A stretch of DNA of 64,000 nt, taken from Triatoma infestans (lineage: Eukaryota; Arthropoda; Insecta; Hemiptera; Reduviidae). Every line of letters starts with the position of its first letter. Positions within the stretch are counted from its first letter, which is position 1. The stretch lies in the NCBI GenBank assembly GCA_011037195.1, contig JAAEAF010002805.1, positions 58,674 through 122,673 on the forward strand, written 5' to 3'. The notes below the pieces were generated by a model. It had not been told where the DNA came from. It ran no database searches and saw only the letters and a program-made list of their open reading frames with translations. A program made the translations under genes and the position numbers. Below, one piece after another: positions 1 through 10,855 of the stretch.

Positions 1-360
1 CCTCATAGGCTTGGTTCCAATGCACCCAGCCACCCAAGTGTCTCTTTCTATGACTTAAAGATAGGCTCTGATTTGGCCCCCTTTAAGTTTCATTAATCTT
101 TCTGCGCGATTGTGCAAATGTCATTGTCACACATTATTATCCTTCTTAGACTTAAACGGTTGTATCGAGTTCCATAGTTAACCTTAAACTAACGCCGTCA
201 GTGCACAGAGAAAGGCTCTGAGCGCCAATGATCTTTCTAAATAAATAAACTTTAATCTTCTGTTTTAATTTCATATTTACAGGACTAAAAGACCTAAAAG
301 AGAGTATGTTTTTCTATTCAGATATTCTTCTAAATAGCGTGCACAGAGCCTAGAAAAATG
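1..360. other. Gene-free flank
   Basis: I see no open frame longer than chance, no RNA gene and no recognisable repeat boundary here. The DNA is AT-rich. Confidence 0.4.
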
Positions 361-374
361 AGCTTGGTTGAGTA

Positions 375-560
375 ATTGTTGTGGTTGGTTCCGCAGAGCT
401 GGAAAGCATCAGAGATATTTTTCGTAACAGACTGATTCTTTTTATGGTCATCGACCGGTTTCGGGCTTTTGCCCAAATCATCAGGATGCCTTTTGTCAAA
501 CAGTGTGATAACATAGACTTACACAGAGGAAATTTAGTTTGATACACAGTGTTTGATAAA
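375..560 (-). mobile_element. Half of a hammerhead palindromic element (family HHR-1)
   Basis: This is one arm of a palindromic element whose two-armed copies lie at 54120-54440 and 58345-58670. Shared landmarks in order are GTTGTGGTTGGTT, GAGCTGGAAAGCATCAGAGA, ATCGACCGGTTTCGGGC, CAGGATGC and CAGTGTGATAACA. The opposite arm is missing, so this copy is a half element. It carries the best-preserved HHR-1 ribozyme core, on the minus strand. No protein is encoded. Confidence 0.75.
449..489 (-). ncRNA. Hammerhead ribozyme, HHR-1 type, core intact
   Basis: On the minus strand the order is CATC (helix I), CTGATGA, a helix II hairpin closed by GGGC and GCCC, GAAA, CCGGTC, then GATG (helix I). This fits the conserved core CUGANGA-helixII-GAAA-helixIII-UH. 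Helix III would be the self-complementary ACCGGU with no loop. That cannot close in one molecule, so a dimer is implied, as described for Penelope-like-element hammerheads. Cleavage is predicted after the C of GGTC. Activity is inferred. Confidence 0.72.
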
Positions 561-899
561 AAAACAGGAAATAAAATAAACAATAAAAGAAAATTAAAAG
601 GTGAGAGGGGGGCGCTTTTCGTAGGCTTTCCAGTCCCTCTGGTAGGCTCTGTTTGGTAAAAAACAGGTATAATAAAATGAATAATAAATGAAAATTAAAA
701 GGTAAGTTCTGTTAAATGAAAATAAATGAACTAAAGTAAAATTTAAAAGAAAATAATAGAAAATATTAAATTGCAGAAAATAGTAAGTGGACTGTATAGA
801 AAGATTAAAGAGTGAGCCAATGGGCTCATGTAGCATGAACAAATGAATATTAAATAAATGCAAAATGAGTAGCAAAAAATAGTTATCAAATTCAACAAG

Positions 900-1480
900 C
901 CAAAAGGAGTGGCGCTTACCTTCAAACGCAGGCACCTTAAAAATTAGTGTGGTCCGACTGAAGTCCTTCAGCCCATATGGGGAATTGAAGGAAATAGGAG
1001 ACAGGAAAGGGAACAAAAAAGAACCATATGCCTGTAATTCCAGCGTCGTTGTCCACACAGTACGGCTGATGAAAATAGATGAAGATTTAAACGGGCTCCA
1101 GGAAAGCTGTAAGGCCGGAGAAGCAACGGAAATAGCCCACGTGCTTGGCCGTTCAACCTTAACAGGCCGGGAGAATCCGGAGACACTCACTCGACAAGAA
1201 ATCGACTTCTCACTAATAACTCCGAGGAAAACCAGATGGAACGCATAGGTTTTCACCAAACGGAAAAGCGGAAGTCCAAATCGCATAAGCAAATATTCGC
1301 ACATACACTATGTTGCTTGCTCGAGTGTCAACCTGTGACTTACTACCACTAACTCCGAGGAAAACCAGATGGAACGCATAGGTTTTCACCAGAAGGAAAA
1401 ACGGAAGTCTAAATCGCATAGGCAAATATTAGTACATATACGATGTTACTTGTCTGGGTGTTACTTTGTGACTAACTTAG
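900..1480. other. GC-richer segment of unknown nature
   Basis: This stretch is clearly richer in G and C than its neighbours. It stays open for about 115 codons on the plus strand (about 901-1248) and more than 200 codons on the minus strand (1304-594). A splice-donor-like GGTAAG lies on the minus strand at about 916-921. I do not recognise either translation. The minus-strand reading is serine-rich and hydrophobic without a clear domain. It may be part of an unrecognised mobile element or a decayed exon. Confidence 0.3.
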
Positions 1481-1483
1481 TGG
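1218..1483. repeat. Tandem duplication, 133 bp period
   Basis: The block starting AACTCCGAGGAAAACCAG at 1218 recurs at 1351 with point differences. Both copies keep GAACGCATAGGTTTTCACCA and a later GTGACTTA or GTGACTAA. They are two direct copies with no gap. Confidence 0.85.
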
Positions 1484-1499
1484 GGGCAATTTTTAAAGG

Positions 1500-2110
1500 G
1501 ACTACCCCCTCTCTCCAATTAGGACACAGCCTATGGATTAGATTTATATTTAGTTATTAAATTTGTTGCGGCGGCAATTTTAAATTTAGATAAATACCAA
1601 ACACACAAAGTGCATTATATTTACTTGTTACAGCAATATTTAAGCAAAAAACATGCAAACAATACAAAAGCAATAATTGTTTTCCATTTGTAATTGGTGA
1701 AATGAGGGATTTGTACCAAATAGAGTTTACATTTTTTTGCTAGTGACAAACTCACTGTTTATATGAATTTCGTTTGCATTATCTTTTGTGATTATATTTG
1801 CTCCTAGTTATAATTTGCGTTTGAGTATTTTTGGCCAAATAAATGTAAACTGGAATATGTTAAACTAGATAAAGATATTGATTTAGGTATAATAAAATAT
1901 TATTTTTATTTTACATAATATTAAAAAAAAATGATTAGATAAAAAAAAGTATTAAACCCACCAAAATAACTCCCAAATTCTTACGTTTATGGACGATTTT
2001 CTTTGTACATACAATTAAATTGCGTCATCCGAATGTTCCATTTTTAAAAAAAGTAATTTTTTTTGCCAGCCCCGCCCCAATATGAAGTATACCATTATAA
2101 ATTATATGAT
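1500..2110. other. AT-rich gene-free stretch
   Basis: Low-complexity A/T runs dominate. I see no reading frame with family motifs and no repeat shared with the rest of the window. Confidence 0.4.
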
Positions 2111-2112
2111 TA

Positions 2113-2704
2113 CACTGTGTTAGAGTAAATCTAGGAGAGATGACGCGGTAGGAGAGAAGACGCAGGCTTTACTTCTCTTGTTTGCCACCACGTGGCGTCA
2201 GTCGAGGAGTAGAGTGATCAGAAGGGAACATATTGCAAAATTCTTCAGTTATTTTGTGTGTTCTCCTGTGTTCTAGGAACATTTATACGCATCAGCGTGT
2301 GTTTTAATAACGTGAATTTTCATAACGCTTAGTAAATTATTTTTTTTATATATACTATATTAATTGCAATTGAAATGAAAGATTTCCAGCTGTCGTTAAA
2401 GTTGGACTCGTAAACATAGTGTTTACCAAGTTTCATGTCGATCAGCCTTCACGGAGGAGAGTTCTGCTACCAATGGTGCGTCATATATCCTACCATAGTA
2501 GGAGGGGAGGCCAAATGTAGTGTATTTGTATTTTGTTTCTGGAATAAATGAGAATGTCTTCATTTTGAAAAATAAATGATATTATTTGCAGGTAATAGTA
2601 GTTGACATTATGTTTTATAAGAATTACCTCTTTAATATATCTCCTATATTTTGATATAGGGCATAACTTTGAAATGTGCGTCATCTCTCCTAGCTTTACA
2701 CAAT
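2113..2704. mobile_element. Tc1/mariner-type MITE, 592 bp
   Basis: The ends are inverted repeats sharing CTAGGAGAGATGACGC: at the left after CACTGTGTTAGAGTAAAT, at the right as GCGTCATCTCTCCTAG followed by CTTTACACAAT. A TA dinucleotide lies immediately outside each end (2111-2112, 2705-2706), the target duplication typical of Tc1/mariner. A partial internal copy of the terminal motif, GTGCGTCATATATCCTA, lies near 2477. There is no transposase frame, so it is non-autonomous. Confidence 0.72.
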
Positions 2705-2709
2705 TATTA

Positions 2710-3390
2710 TTCTTTTCGAAAGGCGGCGACGTAAGGATGCAAAAATCTTTATGAACACTTAGATATAAAATAAAGGTAAATAGCGCCCCTATGAATAAAC
2801 CAGTATAGCTACTTCAGTGTCCAGCTTATTAGGCAGCAATATCGTCCTACTACTGATTGTCGCCAGTTTTGCTGACAACAAGGAAAGTTTGCTTAAGCAT
2901 TGAGGAATTAAGTAGGTTGCAGATATTCATTCCATTTATAAATGCATAATGAAAATTATTTTATTGATTTTTAAAATAATCTAATACAATATAGCTTCAT
3001 TAATTAGACTTAATTAGACTTGTATTAATATATCGTAATAATAGTATACATAAATAAGCATAAATTGTAGTAATAGAGGCTAATGGTATTGCTAAATTAG
3101 GAATAATACCAAGCGAATTAAGGTGCATTATTCAAAATACCAATAACATGTCGCTAATGAAGTATTCTAATTTTGTGTAGAACAATGTAATATTGAAACA
3201 TTAAGCAATTATGTAACATTTAGTAAGATTTTACTGATTATAACATTTTGTGAATACAAATTGAATGTTATAATGCAACGAATATTAATTGTATTTGGTA
3301 AATATAGTATTCTGTGTTGGGTTTCAGAATCATTGCATCATGATGATTTTAGATTTTTCGGTACATGAATGTACAAGTATAGCCCCAAAA
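2710..3390. other. AT-rich gene-free stretch
   Basis: I see no coding or repeat signal beyond A/T-rich runs. At its right edge ATGAGAGTA (3393-3401) and TACTCTCAT (3419-3427) form a short perfect hairpin next to the ACTTTC repeat. Confidence 0.35.
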
Positions 3391-3517
3391 AAATGAGAGT
3401 AGGGCGTGACTCGTGCGATACTCTCATACAACTTTCTCTTACTCCAGATTTCAAAATTGTGATTGACAAATTTTATAGGTAACTAGTATAATCAAATTTA
3501 ATGAAATTCGTTGGTGT

Positions 3518-3953
3518 TGTAATGTAATGGTGTGGATGTGTGTATAGGTAGCTTGTGGCGTAGCGTTTTAGCAAAAAGGGCTTGTATGTTTGCTTGAGAT
3601 AGAATGCAAGAATAATTAAGAACACACTCGTAGTTTAAAACAATATATTCCCTAAGAGAAATTAAGTTAATAACAATATGCTTATAATTTAAATGGAATA
3701 AACTCTTAAAACTTGATACTGGCACTGATGTTTTCACTTTGGTAGCTAGAACGAGTCTGTCTTAAAATATCTCTTCTCTTTGTTTCAATTCCTCCCCTGT
3801 GAGAAGAAGGGGTAGTACAGTACAATGCCATAATTGTTCTTGAACCGTACGAGTAACAGGACTTTATACCTGGCTGGCCATTTCGCAACATATTTTGATA
3901 ATTTAGATTTATTTAAAATTTAATATTATTTCAAGTTTCTTGCATCCATCACA
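3518..3953 (-). repeat. LTR copy 1 of 3
   Basis: This 436 bp repeat has TGTAATG and ATCACA ends. GTGT lies directly outside it. It is very similar to 4320-4752 and 5119-5550. Confidence 0.8.
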
Positions 3954-3969
3954 TTATCCCCCCTCCCGG
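3954..3969 (-). promoter_or_regulatory. Polypurine tract next to LTR copy 1
   Basis: The minus-strand sequence is purine-rich (GGGAGGGGGGATAA) and abuts the LTR end. This is where plus-strand DNA synthesis would be primed. A 10 bp perfect hairpin (AAATTTTTCG / CGAAAAATTT) lies just before it. The same pair recurs at 4753-4768. Confidence 0.65.
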
Positions 3970-4319
3970 AGAAATTTTTCGGCACGAAAAATTTGGGAGG
4001 TGATCTAGAGTTGTAGAGGCTTGAAGGTTATCCTCTGGTAAGGTGAGAGGCGTGTGTGTAGCCTCTGCAAAGTGGCTGTGTGTTGTAGGCTGCAGTCATC
4101 TTCTTCTGGAGCAAACGCTGCTTGAAGGTGTGAGCGTTGCTGTGGTGTTTGGATATCTTATACTCGAGCGAACGCTGCGTGAGTGGGTGAGCGTTGCTGT
4201 GGTGGTAGGCTGATATGCGAACACTGCTTGGCGACTGAGAGTGTGCTGATGAAGATGTAACTGGCAAGGGTAGACAAGGCGATCAATGTAGGCTTCTGTG
4301 TGATGGTGATGGATGCAAA

Positions 4320-4752
4320 TGTAATGTAATGGTGTGGATGTGTGTGTAGGTAGCTTGTGGCGTAGCGTTTTAGCGAAAAGGGCTTGTATGTTTGCTTGAG
4401 ATAGAATGCAAGAATAATTAAGAACACACTGGTAGTTTAAAACAATATATTCTCTAAGAGAAATTAAGTTAACAACAATATGCTTATAAATTAATTGGAA
4501 TAACTCTTAAAACTTGATACTGGCACTGATGTTTTCACTTTGGTAGCTAGAACGAGTCTGTCTTAAAATATCTCTTCTCTTTGTTTCAATTCCTCCCTGT
4601 GAGAAGAAGGGGTAGTACAGTACAATGCCATAATTGTTCTTGAACCGTACGAGTAACAGGACTTTATACCTGGCTGGTCCTTTGCAACATATTTTGATAA
4701 TTTAGATTTATTTAAAATTTAATATTATTTCAAGTTTCTTGCATCCATCACA
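4320..4752 (-). repeat. LTR copy 2 of 3 (shared middle LTR)
   Basis: This 433 bp repeat is shared by the two tandem element units. It is flanked on both sides by 366 bp internal segments. Confidence 0.8.
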
Positions 4753-5118
4753 TTATCCCCCCTCCCGGAGAAATTTTTCGGCACGAAAAATTTGGGAGGT
4801 GATCTAGAGTTGTAGAGGCTTGAAGGTTATCCTCTGGTAAGGTGAGAGGCGTGTCTGTAGCCTCTGCAAAGTGGCTGTGTGTTGTAGGCTGCAGTCATCT
4901 TCTTCTGGAGCAAACGCTGCTTGAAGGTGTGAGCGTTGCTGTGTGTTTGGATATCTTATACTCGAGCGAACGCTGCGTGAGTGGGTGAGCGTTGCTGTGG
5001 TGGTAGGCTGATATGCGAACACTGCTTGGCGAGTGAGAGTGTTGCTGATGAAGATGTAACTGGCAAGGGTAGACAAGGCGATCAATGTAGGCTTCTGTGT
5101 GATGGTGATGGATGCAAA

Positions 5119-5550
5119 TGTAATGTAATGGTGTGGATGTGTGTATAGGTAGCTTGTGGCGTAGCGTTTTAGCGAAAAGGGCTTGTATGTTTGCTTGAGA
5201 TAGAATGCAAGAATAATTAAGAACACACTGGTAGTTTAAAACAATATATTCTCTAAGAGAAATTAAGTTAACAACAATATGCTTATAAATTAATTGGAAT
5301 AACTCTTAAAACTTGATACTGGCACTGATGTTTTTACTTTGGTAGCTAGAACGAGTCTGTCTTAAAATATCTCTTCTCTTTGTTTCAATTCCTCCCTGTG
5401 AGAAGAAGGGGTAGTACAGTACAATGCCATAATTGTTCTTGAACCGTACGAGTAACTGTCTTTATACCTGGCTGGCCCTTTGCAACATATTTTGATAATT
5501 TAGATTTATTTAAAATTTAATATTATTTCAAGTTTCTTGCATCCATCACA
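5119..5550 (-). repeat. LTR copy 3 of 3
   Basis: This 432 bp repeat is followed at once by GTGT, the matching half of the target duplication, and then by the resumed ACTTTC repeat. Confidence 0.8.
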
Positions 5551-6529
5551 GTGTTTTTATAGAGAAAATTGCAAAAACTAAATAAACCTTTCAGTAAAAA
5601 CGCAATACCGGTTTACTAATATTCTTGAAACTCGGAATTTTGGCCATCTATTAATTTTTAATTAATTTGGTTTGGATGGTAGAATTGTATTATCAACTAC
5701 GATAGCAGTATAGAGGAAAACATAATCCGACCATTCCCCCTAAAAGCTCCCCTATATGACTTGAGCAGGAGCAATGTTTCATATAAAAGTTGTCGCTTTT
5801 TATAACTGTAGTTCACATTCCTAGATTAAAGAAAATCGATGGAAACTGGAAACTGAAAAAATACTTTTCAGAAAAAACGCACTTCCGCTCTTCCGATTTT
5901 TTTTTGAAACTCGGAATTTCAACAACACGTTTAATTCTAATTTATATGACAGAATTGTATAGTAAGCTGAAATAGCACTTAAGAGAGAAACTAACCCCAC
6001 CCTTCCCCCAAAATGCCCATAAATGAATTTTTCCAAAGAAATGTTCTAAAATAAAAGTTGTAGTTTCTTTTATTTATGTGTAGTTGATATCACAGTTTTA
6101 AAGAAAATCGTCGGAGCCATTTTTGAGAAAATTCCAAAATAGTGAAAAAAAAAAACATTCAGTAAAGTGGTACTTCCGGTTGAGGAAATTTGGCAGATGA
6201 CCTACTGTTGAATTCCATGGTGATACCTAAACGGAATATCAAGTTGGAACTTTCTATGATTTTTCGTTTTTGAGCTATGCTGTTCACACATACATACGCA
6301 CACAGAGACCATTTGCTAAAAACCACTTTTTTGTCTCAGGGTACCTCAAAAAGGATATTTCCGGTGAAAACTCGATATCGAAAATTTGGCACGATTACAA
6401 TACTTTCTCATACTTGAAGTAAGAGAAAGTAAACAAATTATAGTATGAAAAACCCACGTGGCTTTCTCTTAAAACAGTGAAAAACTGTAAAAAAAACAAA
6501 AAATGTATCCACACATGTGGCACTTCTGA

Positions 6530-7432
6530 AAAAATACATTCTGGTATAGCAAACTGCGTGAACTAGCTCACTATTATGAAGTCCCCGTCTCTATTGAAAA
6601 TGTTGCCAATTTATCGCAACAGTTAGTGCGTTTGAGACTTACGATAGAAGAAAGGGAAAAAGAGTACAATCTGCAAAGTTGCCGGCAACCAGTATACAGT
6701 CCCCTGTATGCGGAAATATGTAGCTCAGAAAATGGTAAAGATTATTTAAGAGAGATAAAGGATCTGTATGCAGTGCGCTGGATTTGCAAAACAAGATGTG
6801 AGCTGCTTAATTTGAATTATAAAAAGTGGCGAGTTAATGGGAGGGAGCTATGCTCACTGTGCAATTTAGGCGAAAAAGAGGACACTTTACATTTTTTGGC
6901 TAGGTGTCCGGTATTGGCGGAATTTAGATTCGGAATTTTTGGTAAAACAACCCTGGCAAAACATGAAATAATAGATATTTTGAATGTTGCAGATTGGCCA
7001 AAGCTGGTAAAATATGTAAAACATTCAGTGCAGTACAGGGGTGACTTAATTTCTGAATTTAACTTTTAAATACATTTAAAACAATTGACTATTTTTGATT
7101 TGAAATATGTTTATTATTTGCCCACGGTATGTTGAAGTGTCTTTTTCCATTTTGTATTGTCTCAACTTTATTACTAATTAGAAGGCTTGGTTTACTTATT
7201 CTTATTTCCAAGAGTTATTGTATTTTCTTTTAAATCCTTATACCTTTCCTTTGTTTCTCTTTATTTGTGTAATCATTTAATATTTGACTATTATATAGTA
7301 ACACTTGATAAGCAGACTTGACAGACGGAATACAAATTCCATGTCTAAGTATATTTTGTTTTTTTTTGTATTATTGTATTTTTGTAAAACGATTTTTTAT
7401 TTCAAATATACATTATTATTATTATTATTATT
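6530..7432 (+). mobile_element. 5'-truncated CR1-like LINE with 14 bp target duplication
   Basis: The insertion is bounded by ATGTGGCACTTCTG at 6516-6529 and 7433-7446. It contains the 3' end of an ORF2, a 3' UTR and an (ATT)n tail (about 7410-7432). The 3' UTR motif GACAGACGGA...CCATGTC also occurs in the copy at 27487-29630, which marks them as members of one family with different tails. Confidence 0.85.
6542..7069 (+). pseudogene. ORF2 C-terminus of the CR1-like LINE
   Basis: The frame is open from the truncation point to its stop, about 175 codons, and has no start of its own. It covers the region after the reverse transcriptase domain. The start of the piece, WYSKLRELA, aligns with WYSDWQRL in the copy at 28.8 kb. 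Near the end is a Cys-His motif (CSLCNLGEKEDTLHFLARCP), a zinc-knuckle-like C-terminus found in many CR1, Jockey and I-group ORF2 proteins. The last residues, LISEFNF, parallel LILEFNY at 29.3 kb. With no endonuclease or RT catalytic residues it cannot act alone. The uninterrupted frame suggests a fairly young insertion. The assignment to a CR1-like group rests on the RT of the related copy and is moderately sure. Confidence 0.75.
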
Positions 7433-7659
7433 ATGTGGCACTTCTGTTGATGGATTTTAACTGAAAGCTCTTGTCTGATGCAGTGATTATTCTAAACGGA
7501 AAAGGATTCAATGACCAACCATTTTTTCTGGACTCAGTGACTCCATTGCGATAATATGGCAATATTGAAATACTTCCTCTTACCATTTACCAGTAGTAAG
7601 GGAATATGCAAATATCTTGTATATACCTTTATTTGTATATAGCTGTGCATATAATTTAT

Positions 7660-7935
7660 ATATTAGTTTAAGTAAGTATATAGAGAGGTAAAAGGAATAT
7701 CGAGTGCTCCACCCCACCGTATGGTGAACATTGGTCTGACAGTTTGTACGAATGAGTCACGTTATGTTTTTACAGCTAATTGTGCAAATATGTTTATTGG
7801 CGTGTTTGTATATAGTTATTTGTACGAATTCTGTAGGGTAATTTCGCGGAAGGAATGAATGAGAAACTTATATTAGTCAGTCTCGCATGAGCATTAATGG
7901 CTGAATATTAACATGTTAATGCCAAAAAAAAAAAA
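7660..7935 (+). mobile_element. 3' UTR fragment of an I-group LINE
   Basis: AAAGGAATATCGAGTGCTCC matches AGAGGAATATCGAGTACTCT in the 3' UTR of the intact LINE (19201-19220). The fragment ends with GCATTAATGGC...TTAATGCC and a 12-base A run, the same shape as the terminal hairpin plus poly(A) of the intact element. It is a dead 3' end from a diverged relative. Confidence 0.6.
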
Positions 7936-7969
7936 TGCATAGTTAGGCTGTGATTAAGATGGTGGCGGT

Positions 7970-8165
7970 GATTTTTTACTTGTATACTTGAGCGGTCTTA
8001 TATGGAGAGATCTTATATGGATTCAGATGGTGAGCAAGCTGCGGTTTTGACGGCCGTTTAAGTCTGGCATTCATTACCCAGGTACGTAGCTCCCCACTTT
8101 TCCTCAGGATGTTAAGTGTTGACCCAGTCGGTTGACCGTCTTTGCCTTCATGGGAATCGAGCACT
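7970..8165 (-). mobile_element. SINE-B fragment (tRNA-derived)
   Basis: On the minus strand it reads TCGATTCCC, GGCAAAGACGGT, GTGGGGAGCTACGT, AAACGGCCGTCA and then a T-rich end. These match in order the SINE at 43774-44010. The tRNA-like 5' part upstream of the B box is missing. Confidence 0.65.
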
Positions 8166-8700
8166 AAATTCTTGCACTAATTTGGAGTGTTTACTAGCCA
8201 CTGAATCGACATGTGACTATTAGCAGCAATCATTTGATTATTATTTTCTGAAATTACTGGTCTAATGCGCAATAAGCGGAAAATACAAGACGAAAGAAGG
8301 TAATATATTCTTGGAACAGAAATCAAACATGAGAACAGAGATATGAGCAGTAAAGGATATATTTCCTTTGGAAGCCAAAACAATCATTTTTTTACATTTA
8401 AGGACATTTTACCCACAATAGTTCGTTTTGATAATAAAAGGAATATAATCTGCATCTCCTGAATATATAAACTGCAACAAAGATTGTTATTTATTATTTT
8501 GACAGATTATTGTGTTCTGACAGTTTTTATTCGTCTTATTATAAAAAGGGCAATTGAATAGGGTATGTATTTAAATAGCACATTTATATAATGTTTCGGA
8601 CAAATTTTTGCTCCCTCTCTTTATCGATATTGGCCAAGTAATAGTTATCTTACTATTGGCTGGTAGGGGGGAAGCCAAATTCAAATAATAATTACAATTT
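8166..8700. other. AT-rich gene-free stretch
   Basis: No coding or RNA signal is seen in this stretch. Confidence 0.35.
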
Positions 8701-8707
8701 TTTTTTT

Positions 8708-8785
8708 CCTCTTAGACAGCAGATTTGAACTTCCAACCTTGGTCATCGAAGTTGCCCAATCCCCTAAACCGTTTTGGTTGTTGGC
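8708..8785 (-). repeat. Possible tRNA-like sequence
   Basis: On the minus strand GTTTAGGGGATTGGG could be a weak A box and GGAAGTTCAAATCTGC a weak B box about 35 bases later, followed by an A-rich run. This may be a worn SINE. I do not regard it as a functional tRNA. Confidence 0.3.
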
Positions 8786-9149
8786 TGATTATGAATTTAA
8801 TCTACTCCATACATATTCTCCCTTACATCTCCCTACAGCTTATTATAGGTCAAAACTATCAAAGCTTGCGCAAATTTAAATTTTAAAATAACTGACAAAA
8901 CCTCAAATGTACGCATCCCTTGTAAAGTCAGTCAAAATTTGTTAACCGATTTTCTTCATGTTGGTATTCCATCAATGCTTAATGCTAATGGGTATTTAAC
9001 ACTGTGTAAGAGGCATAACCACATATTATATTGAAGTGGTACTTTAAAAGAAACCACAACGCTAATGTTCCCTTAGAACATATTCTCAGGAATATGTTAC
9101 AAATAAAAATGATACGTATTTATGTGTGTGTAGATAGTATACGAGCTCT

Positions 9150-9428
9150 TTTCGAGAATATCACTAATAACTGAAAAAAACATTCAATATAGCCGCAACT
9201 TTCGGCTGATAAATTTGTCTATATGATGCGGTGGTAGTACCTAAATAGAATACCTTCGCATGAATTACCTGGGACTTTATTTTATGAGATATTCTGTTAA
9301 AACACACACACGTACACATTCATACAGACCCATTCGTTAAAACCATCTTTTCCGTCTTCAAAGGGACCTCAAAACATGAATTCCTCAAAGAATTTGGTAC
9401 GATAAAAATACTGTGCAAGAAAGTAAAT
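9150..9428 (+). repeat. ACTTTC repeat, degenerate right part (copy G)
   Basis: TACCTAAATAGAATACC, ACACACACGTACAC, CATTCGTTAAAACCATCTTTT and GGGACCTCAAAAC follow the order of the right end of the 57.3 kb copy. Divergence is high and the right terminus is only partly kept. Confidence 0.55.
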
Positions 9429-9533
9429 ACAATGAGTAAATTGATAAATAAAAAATAATCAATAAAAAATGTTAATAACATTATATCTAGAAAGTGATCC
9501 CTGTTTGTGTAATTGATGAAATGTTTTTGATTG

Positions 9534-9605
9534 ATTGATTTGAGATGCTTAATTAATGGAAATGGTGTTAAAGTGTGCAACGAGAGATAGATAGATAGAT
9601 TGAGG
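9534..9605 (-). repeat. Repeat shared with 20136-20207
   Basis: Read on the minus strand, TCTATCTATCTAT, GTTGCACA, ACACCATTTC, AATTAATTAAGCATCTCAAA occurs here and, in plus orientation, at 20136-20207. The TCTA tail suggests a small non-LTR-type end. The family is unknown. Confidence 0.55.
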
Positions 9606-10842
9606 AGAGACTTTAATCACGAAACCAAACACTACATAATACAACAAGAGTATCTTTGTATTACCGCTAACTCATCTCAGTTGAACATCAAAGAGGTTAT
9701 ACTGCTTCCATACCATGGCCACCTTAATTCTCTGTCGACATCGTCTGTTTAATCGATTTGTAAAGCAGCAAGTCTTTACATTTAAAAGCTACAAGAATCT
9801 AATTAATATTAACAAACACATTTTATAATCAACTTATGATTCCCCAACTTAATGTAAGTTCATATTAATTAATTGTTATTAGATTTATTTTCATTAAACT
9901 TACAACTTATACAATTATTAAATATAATTTTATAATAATGCTTTAGTCATAGATTACATGATATATAAACTTTTAATTGACAAAAGAGGTAAGTGCCACT
10001 TTTATACAATGGTGTTCAGGTTCACTCGCACGATCGCAAGAGTGTGTGGAAACTGAATGAATTTTAAAAATATATTACGCTTGCGTTAAATTATATATTG
10101 TTTCTACCCAATTAAAACTATTTGAACAAGGATATAAAAACTTGTAATGGATCGATTGTCTCTCTAGCACAGTTCTCAGAGGAGGCAAGCTAAGGAACAT
10201 ATCTGGGCATTGGAAGAAGAAGTTAAATAGCTTAGGTGCTAGCTCAGCCGCCTGCTTAAAAACGGATGCCTGTCCGCCTTATTCACTCATACCGTCACTC
10301 TGTCACTCTCTCTTAACTCAAAATTAAACAAAGTAAAGTCCTTGCATTGCTTAATATTCTCATTGAATATAACTTCAGAAAGTCTAACTTAACTCAGTAT
10401 AAGTCCACTATAAATGGTAAGATATGTACGGTTAGTTTCTAAGAGAAAATTGTCCATTGAAAAGAAGAAGGGTGTGTGTGTGTGTGTGTGGAATGTTAGC
10501 TTAAAATTAAGCAAATTATATTATGTTTTGTAATGTTTAATTTATTGTTAAATTGATCTTAAAATGTTAAAACAAATGTTAATTTAAGAACTTCTATTTT
10601 ACTGTAATATATTCCAACAATTTCATCCATATCTTAAAACTAATTTAATTTAATGTTGGCAAAAATTCAATTTTTACTTTCTTTTAATATCCAAAGATGT
10701 TACCTTGGAATGGCTTCCTGTAAATATAGAGAACCCTTGGCCTCTGTATAGATAGATCCAAATATCATATTGTGCCATTAAAATCTCTGTCTAAAATGAA
10801 TTGTATGAGTATATTTTTTTAAAAACAAGTCCCAATTGCGAG
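9606..10842. other. AT-rich gene-free stretch with a TG microsatellite
   Basis: There are no open frames with family motifs. A short (TG)n run lies at about 10472-10489. Nothing else in this stretch could be assigned. Confidence 0.35.
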
Positions 10843-10855
10843 ATGTAACATTATT

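Larger units (their letters stand above)
3518..5550 (-). mobile_element. Tandem small LTR retroelement: LTR-internal-LTR-internal-LTR
   Basis: Three near-identical direct repeats of 432-436 bp are separated by two 366 bp internal segments. The whole is flanked by one 4 bp duplication, GTGT (3514-3517 and 5551-5554). Each repeat begins TGTAATG and ends CATCACA, the TG...CA ends of LTRs. Read on the minus strand, the internal segment ends with GGGAGGGGGGATAA directly before the next LTR, which is a good polypurine tract, so the element points minus. The internal segment encodes nothing recognisable, so this is a TRIM-like non-autonomous element. The unknown primer-binding site is a weakness of the call. 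Confidence 0.8.
3431..6430 (+). mobile_element. ACTTTC repeat, copy A, split by an LTR element
   Basis: The element starts ACTTTCTCTTACTCC and ends AGTAAGAGAAAGT, so its ends are inverted repeats. The left piece is 3431-3517 and the right piece 5551-6430. The inside is non-coding and built of loosely repeated units of about 290 bp. Each unit contains AAAATCGTYGGAGCCATTTT, CGCACTTCCGG, ATTTAATTCTAATT and AAAAGTTGTAGCTCTTT. The right part has TACCTAAACGGAATATCAAG and a CA-rich stretch. With the insertion removed the copy is about 0.96 kb, matching the intact copies at 30, 34.5 and 57.3 kb. Confidence 0.75.

Noticed and set aside
594..1304. Long minus-strand open frame of 236 codons
   Set aside because: No domain or family motif, a plus-strand frame overlaps it, and half lies in AT-rich sequence. 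I kept it only as an unknown segment, not as a gene.
4028..5226. Minus-strand frames of 79-140 codons across the LTR internal segments
   Set aside because: The frames differ between the two near-identical units because of single-base indels, so they are not under coding constraint.
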